Assembly: GCA_021292105.1 (NCBI GenBank)
Contig: CM037867.1
Location: 10,296,728-10,360,727, forward strand
DNA: 64,000 bases
DNA from: Anadara kagoshimensis
Taxonomy: Eukaryota > Mollusca > Bivalvia > Arcoida > Arcidae
Direction: 5' to 3'
This document shows positions 13,601 to 25,400 of the stretch, in pieces. The position numbers were made by a program, and so were the translations under genes. Positions within the stretch are counted from its first letter, which is position 1. Every line of letters starts with the position of its first letter. A model generated the notes under the pieces. That model saw nothing but the letters and a program-made list of their open reading frames with translations, had not been told where the DNA came from and made no database searches.

Positions 13601-16600
13601 CGGTCCAACAACCACCACTACAAAAACCGCAAAGAAGAAAAGAAAAATAACCGCTCGTTAATAAAGAATAAGTAATACTGAAAGCCACAGCACGCAGCGC
13701 AAGCCACTAGTCATTAATATGCAGATATATATCATATGACTATCACATGACTGGCTGCTTACCTCGTTCTTTGCTGTCAAGGTCATGACCTTCAACATCC
13801 AAGTCTGGATGCGAAGACGGAAAAAAATAAAAGGAATGTGATTGGTTAAGAGAAATCACATGCATGCATCAAGCAATAACATCATTCAAATAACAATAAA
13901 AGAAGTCCAGTGAATATATTCATACATACAAAGTTTCACATTCACAAATTAGATTTCCTACTCTGTATATACAGTTCCTGTGGTCATGTCTGGTATGCAT
14001 GTGTGATTGCATTTTTTGTGGCCCATTAAGCAAATTAGGTCCTGAAGTTTTATTTCCTCCCCCAAAATGTTACTTAGTTTTTTTTAAACTTCAGTGTAAC
14101 CTATTCTTCAGCTGTTTAAGCTACCTTTATTTCTAACGCTAAGCACCAAGCTTGAAAGCTTATATTTCTTATAATCACAAGAAGTGTTTCATCTGGAACA
14201 AGACCAAATTCTTTTTAAATTCAACTGATGAAACAAACAAGAACCCTTTTTAAATTAGCCCAGCTTTGAATAATTGTATTTCAGGGCCATTGTATGTATG
14301 TGCAACAAGAATTGTCCTCAGAAGAACACTAGTTGATATGGACATCAAATCCAACATACAACTTTTAACCTTGGATGTTTTAACATTTTGGGGAATGTAC
14401 AGTTAAGAAACACTTTGATAAAACTTATTTAAAGATACAGCATATGACAAATGACCTTAAAATAACTGGACAACCTCCATCCAGTGTCAAATTCAGCAGC
14501 AAAATCAGAATTTAAACCAATCAAATTGATTTTATCATAGTAGTTTTAAAGCTACCAATATGAAAGACTCAGTCCTTTCATCCTGTTATGGTTAATAATA
14601 CCAATCCTTATTATAACACTTTTACTTATTTACATGGATTTATGATGGGGGCACCTTGTCGATTTCTTAAACAACTTGTTAGTTAGTAATATAAAGAAAT
14701 AAAGACAGACAACCTTCATGCTTACTATAACACTAGATGTACACACTATATCAAAATAATTGTTTACACACTCAAAAACTCATGTCACCATACTGATAAA
14801 AACCTAACTGACTAAACCAGGTCCCAAATACTATAATCAGAAACAGGTTTACAACAGCTAAACATTTATAAGCAGTTTTTCTAATTTTTAAAGAATTTTA
14901 TTTATCTTTTTTTTTTATTTTAGTTGTCACAAAAGGAGAACAACTTTGTTGAGAATGTTGTTTTGCCTGAAAATACAGGGCAAGCAGCATGAAGTGATAA
15001 CCAGGAGAACACGTGGAATTGTTCAGGCAAGTCAAATTTATTTGGAAATCATGACACCCCCATACAGGTATTGCTGTAATCAAACACATATGTGTGTGTG
15101 CAGAGTTTTCTCCCTTTACATATTCTTTTGTCTCTAGTAGTTCATATAACTTGATTTATCAGAGAAAGATTATACATGTACTATGCATTAAGATAAAGCA
15201 AAACTGTCTTTTTCCGTCTTTAAATGTAGTTTTCAACTAATTTTTCTCAGAAGTGTTTTCTTTTAATTAAGACTCTATGCTGGTTAACATGCAAAAGCTA
15301 GTAAAATAACCAAAAATAAATTCCAAACTTTATTTTTGTCTGTTTAAATCCAAATAATTCTATTAATTTTTTTCCCTATTTTTTAAAACTCAAAAATGTT
15401 GTTCTTTAATATTATGTTCATTAATGAGGTAACTTCAACGGAATCTTTTCAAAAACAAATTACCAGCACAGTAGACAAAGCTATGCTTCATAACTTTAGG
15501 CCATGCATATTTTTATTTCTTTTTGCTGCAGCAAACTATTTCAGAAATTTTATTTTATTTTCTGTTATTTCTCTTGTGAAGCATTTAAATAATTGTGAAA
15601 ATATCTTTTTAAAAGCAACCCGAGATATATATCAAATTAGGCAGAATTCCAAAAATATACATGCAGTTAGTTCTGTTTTTCTTCTAGTTCAAATTGTTTC
15701 ATTCACATATCACCTTTTTAAACTTAACTCAACCAGGAAAAAGAAAATAGACAATGAAATAACACTATTATAGTTATATGAAATACTCGTACAACAATAA
15801 CATAAACCAATCTATCATAAATACTCAAAATCGAACTTGACCTGTAGGTTATCAAAACATTGTCAGTTTAATAACAATAAAATGTAGAAATCAGTAATAC
15901 TATACACAGTGATTTTGTTAAGATTTTTAATTACTACCTTCTGTCTCTTAAAATTTGGAATTTCTTGAATGAATATCAAAAAATTTTATGACATGTTTGC
16001 AATAGCTAGAATAATCATTGCAAAGATGTTATATTAAGACAATAACTTAACTTTAGTGGTTCAGGGCAGTATTGGACAATTAGGTTTGATTTGTGTAAAT
16101 ATTTTGCTCTTGCATCATTATTATTTTGAGAATTTTAGTGGTCAATTTGGGAAATTTTAGTCATTTTTCCCCATGGTAAGCTATCTTCAGTAGTGATTTT
16201 AGTCAAACAAAATCACTGGAACAGTACAAAATTCATATAAATACACAAAATTTAAAATTCAAAATTGAATTTAATCTCTTATGATTATTCAAATAACAAT
16301 TTTACATGGATATATAATTTTGCATTACACTAGTTATTTAAATTAAAAAAAATAACTTGTTTAATTTTTGAAATTTTATATATTAGATAAGATTTGAAAT
16401 AGCTGATGACATCTGAAGAATAAAGATTACCTGCTCCTGTGTCACTACGAGCTGAACTGAATTGTCCATGCTTCTTTTTACCAATTCTCCTGAAAAATGA
16501 AAACACAAATTTTTACATAATTTTGTCATGATTTACTCTATCAATAAAAATAATTAAACAACAGGATTTAAGCAGAAAAGAATAACTACCTGTATAATGG

Positions 16601-19600
16601 AATTTAAATCATTATTCATAAAATTATTACATAAAAGGACTTCATTCTGTGAATATGTTCTACTAAATTATTGACATTTTAATCGATTAAATAATGAAAT
16701 ATTTCTTGGTTATCAACTTACACAGAAATTAGGAATAAGGAAACACAACATTTCTCTCCTATCACAATGTATACTAACCCTAGTGTACTAGAATCAAATC
16801 CCCTATCCTGACTTGCTGAGCGTGGTCGTGATCGATGCACTCTCCCCTCTGCACTGTTCAGTGAGTTATTACTAGAAGACCCACTAAGTTCTCCTTGTAA
16901 CAACTTCTGTTTACTGGCATCTAATGTATTTAACAAGGCATCTGCTTGATCTTTAAAATGGTCGGCAAATCCCCAAAATGCTCTGGAATACAAAGAGTTA
17001 TGTTTGATTTGTGTGTGAATATTTGGTTATCTCCCCTTAGACATTGACATATTTTTATTACTAATACTGATAAAATGTCTGAAAATTGAGATTTTGCAAA
17101 TGGAACAGGCATTAAAACATGAATACTCACTTTAGTGTATTCAGGTTATTGAGATAACTCTACCTTCAGAAAATTTGGTTTTATAAACATAACACAAAAG
17201 AACGTTATCCATTTTGGATAAGAACAAGGTAAAACTCCAAACTTTTTATAAACAAAAGAACAAAAGGAGAACATATCAATTTTTCCAATTAAACAAAGTA
17301 AAAATTAGAAATTTTTACAAAAAATAATTTTTTTTTATATCAAGTGGACAAAAACATTAAGGTTCATTAAAAACTTGGTTAGAAGCTGTAAAATTTATGC
17401 CGTTGTACAAAATTGTGATGAAGCACAAGATGTCTTCATAGCAACATCACTTTGTATTATCTATTAAAGTACATATTTTGTCATCAAACGCTATTTTTAT
17501 CTTCCTAAAAAAAGTGTTACACATAGCCATCATACTGCCATATATGTCAGTGATGAATGGGCAGACTTGGTTGAGTGGTATTGTCACTGGTTTTCTAAAT
17601 CAAGGGCTGTGGGTTCGAACCTCATTCGGGATGATTTTCATCTCCTGCCCATACTAGAGCTGTAAAAAGCTTGTTACTTGGTAGTCTTTCAGATGAGACT
17701 AAAAGCTGAGGTTCAGAGTCTCAGTGCACGTTAAAGACACCACTGTAGAGTTAAAAAAAAGAGTATACCACCTGTGGCTGCTACAGAGGACGCTTACAAC
17801 TACAAGCCACTGAAACAGACTGAGCAAAGTAGAATGTATCAATAAAATCAGAAGATTTCTTTGTGAAAATTTGGGTTTTATACAAGATCTGTTCCTATGT
17901 TCCCTATTGTTACATTTATGTATCAGTCAAGACTTACTTTCTAGAGAAAACCCGAGCTTCAGCGTCGGCATCACTGATCCCACGTTTTATGGTTTCCTGT
18001 AGATTAGCGATATGTTTCTCTAAAATATATGTCGGCCATGTGTGTAGTAACTGATTAATAACCTCATAACAATATCTGAAAATAAATATTAAAATACAAC
18101 ATTAAGAAAATACTTTAAAAAATAGATAATCTTATCAAGCCACAAGGACAATTTTCTAAAAACTTTTGACAAAACTTCATATGGATACATTTTGACTTTT
18201 ATTCTTTTGATTCTCAGAAACTTCATTAATATGGATCGACAAGGCTAGCTGACATCACCTAATTTTCAGCATTATTTGGCATTCATTTGATTTTATTCAA
18301 TAAGCATGCTGACTTTTTCAGGTCAAGATTTGTTTTTCTTTGAAATAATATTTTTTGTTGAAATAAGAGAAACCTTCCAACTGAAAATTGTATATCTGTA
18401 TTTTTTAGAATTTTACAATTAAAATCTAGCTTGTGTTAATACAGATATCTAAAACCATTCATTCATACTGTCAAATTGCATTTAAAGAGTAAATATATTC
18501 CATTCAAATTCATTTCCAGGGCACACTATTTCCGACGCACACTTATTTCATGGCGAGATTAATTTTCAGCAAGTGACAACAATGTTATGTCTAGACTACA
18601 CTATACCGTACAATAACTATTAAACTTAAATTACTTAAAAAGAATTTAAATTACTGATGTGAAAGTTGATGACACTGGGTAAATCTAGTACAGGTTACTG
18701 ATGTAGCAGTATACAACAGTATAACTGTAATATACCTACCTTCTAATTATGCTAGATTTGGATGTAGTGTTCCCCGAGATAATTGGTATAAGACGAGGTG
18801 TGTGAGATAACTGTATTATACCTACCTTCTAATTATGCTAGATTTGGATGTAGTGTTCCCCGAGATAATTGGTATAAGACGAGGTGTGTGAGATAACTGT
18901 ATTATACCTACCTTCTAATTATGCTAGATTTGGATGTAGTGTTCCCCGAGATAATTGGTATAAGACGAGGTGTGTGAGATAACTGTAATATACCTACCTT
19001 CTAATTATGCTAGATTTGGATGTAGTGTTCCCCGAGATAATTGGTATAAGACGAGGTATGTGAGATAACTGTAATATACCTACCTTCTAATTATGCTAGA
19101 TTTGGATGTAGTGTTTCCCGAGATAATTGGTATAAGACGAGGTGTGTGAAATAACTGTAATATACATACCTTCTAATTATGCTAGATTTAGATGTAGTGT
19201 TTCCCCGAGATAATTGGTATAAGACGAGGTATGTGAGATAACTGTAATATACCTACCTTCTAATTATGCTAGATTTAGATGTAGTGTTTCCCGAGATAAT
19301 GGGTATAAGACGAGGTGTGTGAGATAACTGTAATATACATACCTTCTAATTATGCTAGATTTGGATGTAGTGTTCCCCGAGATAATTGGTATAAGACGAG
19401 AAGTGTGAGATAACTGTAATATACATACCCTCTAATTATGCTAGATTTGGATGTAGTGTTCCCCGAGATAATTGGTATAAGACGAGGTGTGTGAGATAAC
19501 TGTAATATACCTACCTTCTAATTATGCTAGATTTGGATGTAGTGTTCCCCGAGATAATTGGTATAAGACGAGGTGTGTGAGATAACTGTAATATACATAC

Positions 19601-22409
19601 CTTCTAATTATGCTAGATTTGGATGTAGTGTTTCCCGAGATAATTGGTATAAGACGAGGTGTGTGAGTATACTACAAATCAAAAATTTGGTCATATATTA
19701 TACATAGAATATTTAGGCAAAATCAGAAAATCCATAAAAATAACAAAATATATTTACACTAACTCAAAGAGAGGCCTCAGTGACAGAATGATCTGAGGTG
19801 ATGACTCATAACACAGTCTAGGCTTGAATCCAACTCTGGAGAGATCATAATGTCAAAAAGCTCACCAGTTTGTATGCCAAAGGATGGTGTTTTCTGTAGC
19901 ACTCTGGTTTCTTCTTGTATAAAATAAAACTGAATGCATTGATATAATCTGAATCTTGACTGGGGTGTAAAACACCAACCATTACTGCAATTCTATCAAT
20001 AACAGTGCACTAGACTTTTTTTTTATTATAACCTTAGTTATCTAAGAGTTCAATGTTTTCACTGGTTGGGAAAAAATGAGGACTTTGAATTGTACATAGT
20101 ATTTATTTACATTTAAAACGATACCCGCAATGTAGTTTTGCAACTACAGTTAAAATTTATCAATAAATCATAATGGAATTAAAAATACATATCTGTCAAT
20201 ATGGTATTTAGTACTTACTTGAATAAGAAACCTAATGCAGACAATACCAGATGTAGCCATAATTTTGACACTGTTTGGAATGAGATTAATTAAAGCTTGT
20301 AACATAGACTCTGCAAAATGGTCAAACTTGTGTCCTAATTGCTGAGAATAATATCTGAAATAGAAAAACAAAAAAAATACATGCTCCTATTGTTCACTGC
20401 AAATTTAAGCAGTAGTCTTTTGCAAATTAAAGCATACCAGAATTTTTATTGAAAAATAATTTTTTTCAAAATTTATTTTGAGAAAAAGCATAATTAGATG
20501 TCCTTTTTGGGGGGGTTATATCTCCCTTTCCCCTTTTAATAGGTCCCGGTTGCCAAAGGGTAAAAAGGAAGTGTTCACACATAACAGTGCTTCTTATCAC
20601 TCTAGGCTTGAATCCCACTTGCCACAGATCCTAGTGCTAGTGGCCAGTGGTTTTCTCTGGGTACTCCAGTTTCATGAATCATTGAAGCATTAAAAGCATT
20701 ACAGTGTCTAGAACAAAAAATAGAATAGGCAAAAATCAGTTAAAGGAAGAGTGCAACAAAAATATTCATTTTTGAGCAGACTAACGAATCAAACAGTCAG
20801 TATAGACTTCAGAAAAGCTTTTGACTTGTCAGTGACTTAATGAATCAAAGTCAGCACTATATATTTTTTTCAGACTTCGTAAAAGTCTTCGGCTTATTTT
20901 TGGAGACTTACGCTATTGTAATACATGCTTCTCTAACAATCTGAGATCTGAGATCCTTAACTGCTAACAATAAACATGGTTCTAAAGTACGTAAAATCTG
21001 GAAAAAATCATCGTGTTCTGCACCCCCAGATACCAACATTCCTCGTAACATTTTCATCTGAAATAAGTAAAATATAAATTGAAAGAAATACATTCAAACT
21101 AGCCAATTTTAACAGCAAATTTTAGCCATTTAGACATCTGCTATGGAATGAGGACTGCAACCCTCAAAATTGTAAAATTCAGTGTCCGAAAGCAGTAACA
21201 TTAGGAATTTCGAAACATTTTGAAAACAATTTTCAAAACTTTCAAAAACTTTCAGAAAACATAACAGTTTCATTAAATCTAGATGTCACCAGCTATAAGT
21301 TGAAGACATGTATAATTTTACAATGCTCTAACTGCAAATTTTAAAGACTCGTATCTTGGCAACAGTTTAAGGAGAGACAAGAACCAAATCTATCAACATT
21401 AAGATGTATGGAGCATTATAGACTTACATGGTCATTACGTTTCTCCCAATCATTGTTTGTGTCCATCAAATAATCTCTTACTTTAGTCATGTGATCTTGA
21501 AGATCTCGAGCGGAATATATCTAAAAATACAAATATAACCAAATGTAGAAGAAACATTAAATACACAAGTTTGCTAAAAACAAAGACCAAGATAGCTTTT
21601 AGCATAGTCCACCAGTAAGTGCACAACTAAATTGTGCACTTATGGATCGTGGTACCTCTCACCACCAATTTCAATTTTGCTTGGGACAGATCCTACTGCG
21701 AGAAAGTCTATCAGTTTGCTAGGGCATTTTCCTCCGGGTACTCCTGTTTCCTCTGCCATCGAAAAACCTGACCGGTCTGATATTAATAAAAAGAAGCTTG
21801 ACCTGGGTGTAAAACACCATTACTCAACTCCAACATAGCACCATGCAAAAAGAACCTGTGCATTTTACAAATGTCTCAAGTTCATAAAATATAATCATTT
21901 CAATGTAGCAAATAACAGTTTCAGGTTTGTTAATTTTTTTTCTAGTATATATCAAGGATCCCTTATACAGGTTTGACTTCACTGATGGTGAACTGAACTT
22001 ACCTGAACTTTAGGAACATCCTCAAATGATTTTATAAAGAAGTCTTCATCCACAGCACCAGAGGACGATGACACTGAAAACAAACAATGTATAAAACTGT
22101 TAAATCAAACATAATTATATACATGTCAGCATACACACATCTGTAGACAACCCATATTTTTGTTTCTGTCAGAAGTGATAATGGTAAAAACGATTAAACT
22201 TTGACTTCTTATCTGTTCAAATAGTTAGTTACTGAAAGTCCTAAATGACTGTCCCTCCAAATTCCCCTAAAATAGTTCAGTTTGTCAGTTTGCTTGCGAA
22301 AATTTGGTGTTTTTTTTTTCTTGGTTTCCTTAACTATTCCAGAGCTGATTGCCTCGATATAAGTTAAATAATCCTGACCAAGTAGAATATACCATAATTA
22401 ACTCTTAAA

Positions 22410-22449
<40 letters not shown>

Positions 22450-25400
22450 TTTGTTTGTTTTTCAATTTTGAACATGTGTACATCTAACTTAAAACATATG
22501 CATGTTCATTTGCAATTACATGTATGTATGCAATGTTTATGTGCACCAGACAAACTAGTTTAAACAAACAACCAAAGTTACGTTAATTTAACAGAGAGCT
22601 TACCTAATCATAAAATACGACAGAATAAAAAAATACAAAAAACTCGTAATGAAGAGGGTAAAAAAATACAGAAAAACATTATGTGGTGGTACCACGCCAG
22701 CATAGAGCTTCTTCAGGTACCTAGTCATTAAATATGATGGAATAAAAAACACCAGAAAATCGTAATGAAGAGGATAAAAAAAGTACAGCATGGAGCTTAC
22801 CTACTCTTAAAATATGATGGAATAAAAAACACCAGAAAGTCGTAATGAAGAGGGTAAAAAAGAAGATAGAGAGCTCGTTAGTAAATGAGTAGAATGTGCA
22901 GATGTCAGGTATAATATCATTATGTAATATCTGTATATATAGAGTATGGATACATACTATAATGTACCTAACTATAAATATCCAGATAATTACAGATTAC
23001 AACATCAATATTGTATGCCAACATCAATATAAACCATATCATTTCTAAATCTCTTTCTTTGGCTTTTTTTATTCCCCAAATTATGAATTCTGTGTGTTTC
23101 TTTCTTATTATTTGGTTAGCTGGTGAACTAAATGATACTTTCTTTCTTATGGTGTTTTTTATATATATATCCTGAATCAAAAATTCTGTGTATGTAGTGC
23201 AGTACCCTGGTGAACCAAATGAAAGCTGAACTAATCTCCTAAATATTTAGGTTTGTGGAATTAGCTGCTTTGTGTTTTGTATTGTTTCAGTAATATTTTT
23301 AACTCTAAGTAAATTTGGGTCATCAAATAAACATACATGTTTTTACCCATCTCTTAGTTAGGCAAAGGTAATAGAGCAACATCACCAATAAAGCCGGAGA
23401 TGTAAGGGTAAAAGGAAATGGCTGAATCCTTCTTGTTTAACATTTTGTCACAGTTATTATAAATCTACTCAGATACTTAGGCTTATAATTAGGACTGGGC
23501 CTATGGATGGGACACAAGTTTATCACAAGCTAAACAGGTACCCATTCATTTATAAGCTGAATGAGTTAGAGCAATTTGAAATGAAATGTCTTGCTCGGGG
23601 TTAAACCATAAAACCACCTGGCTGGGACTCAAACCCACAACTTTTGAACCATGTGTAAAGAGGCAGGCTTGAATTCTAACCCACAACTTTTGAACAATGA
23701 GTAAAGAGCCAGACTTGGACTCCAACCCACAACCTTTGAATCATAAGCATGAAGCCTGACTGGGGCTCAAACCCACAACCTTTGAAACATATGTAAAGAG
23801 CCAGACTTGAACTCCAACACATAACCTTTGAACCATGAGTATGTAGCCTGACTGGGGCTCAAACCAACAACATTTGAATCATGAGCATGGACCCTGGCTG
23901 GGGCTCAAACTTACAACCTTTGAACCATGAGCATGGAGCCTGGCTGGGATTCAAACCCACAGCCTTTGAATCATGAGCATGGAGCCTGGCTGGGATTCAA
24001 ACCCACAATCATTGAATCACAAGTATGCTGCATTGCATTTTTAACCTTAGTCACATATCTCCACTTTCATCTTCCTACACACAAAATAAAATACTTAACA
24101 TACAGACACCTGTACTTATGGTACATTTACATGCTAACAACTCATTTTCTCTAAGTGGGATAATTTCTTTTATATAAAAAACACCCTTCAGTGAGCAAGA
24201 AATGGTAAGTAATAGTTAACAATAATAAACATGACCAATCCTATATACCTAACTAGACTAGGATGAGGGTAATTTAATCTTAGTAAAAACCCTTAGGTAA
24301 GTGAATTAGTGTTTTATGCTCAGTCAAGATTTATATCTCTTCTATTGAGGTGATCAGTTCCATGATGACACCAGAGCCCCCCAAAACCAAAACCATCAGC
24401 CTTCAGTTTGAGAATTGACACACATTTTTACACTAGCTGAGTGCCATTCAGAACTGGAAAGTAAGATGCACTGTGATCCTAAATGTGTGCTTTAGACTAC
24501 TCAACCACCATTATTATTAGGTCCCTCCAAAATATCCCAACTAGGTGGAACTGAATTATACACTATGTAAAGACTATTTCACTTATATCAATCAGTTTTG
24601 GTATCCACTTGTATCTGGAATTGTATACACTAGTCCAAATTAGTTCAAACTCTCAAACAACTGAACTTGTGGTAAGATTGATCCTAGAGATCATTATTTT
24701 ATGACTACCGTACATAAAAAATGCTGATGCAACTCAAAACAACATCTAGTCAACCTAGCATTCAACCCTTCTCGATATCTATTAGGGGTCAAACAACCAG
24801 GTGAAAGTTGTCAACACTATAACAATCCTACACCTTACTGATCTATATACTGTAGTAAAATTTATGTAGTTGTGAAATATTTCATCTTGATGAGGTAAGC
24901 TAAAAAATATCACCTGAAGCAATAACACAAGATAATAAAAATAAATTTAAAAAACACAAAGAAAGGTACTTCTGAATTCCTTAAATGTGTGTTTAATGTG
25001 GTTAAAAAGTCCATAAACCCTCTGATATAAGTAACCATTAACTCATGACTGACAGAAAATTTATTCATACGTGTATAAATACACAACATTCCATCATCAA
25101 AAATGTGAATGAAGAGAATGTAGCTGGCTGGCTGGCTAGCTCACCACTTTGTATAGTCTTGACTTAACAGGTTTTTTAGGGAACAAACTACAAGCAAACC
25201 TGTCTATTAAGGTCATCCAAAGGAAAACAATAAAAGTGACAATAATGAACAAGTGGTCCTTATATGCAGGTTAAAATAACTTCAATGAAGAGAAATTGGA
25301 ATTTTTTTTACTGGCCTTAATAAGCAGGTAGCCCTTATATAGAGGGTGGCCTTTAAGGCAGGTTTGACAATTTTTGATAAGTTTTTAGTTCAGGCACATT

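Noticed and set aside
15396-15773. 125-codon plus-strand open frame
   Set aside because: Composition is A/T-driven (F, I, L, N, K), with no domain or splice support; it lies in a CLASP intron.
17559-17640. Functional tRNA gene
   Set aside because: A and B boxes are present, but the sequence does not close a clear acceptor stem and runs into a SINE body, so it is called a tRNA-derived SINE.
18720-19680. CRISPR-like array
   Set aside because: Regular 86-bp spacing, but there are no variable spacers; every unit is the same CLASP exon plus a constant 15-nt segment in an animal gene.
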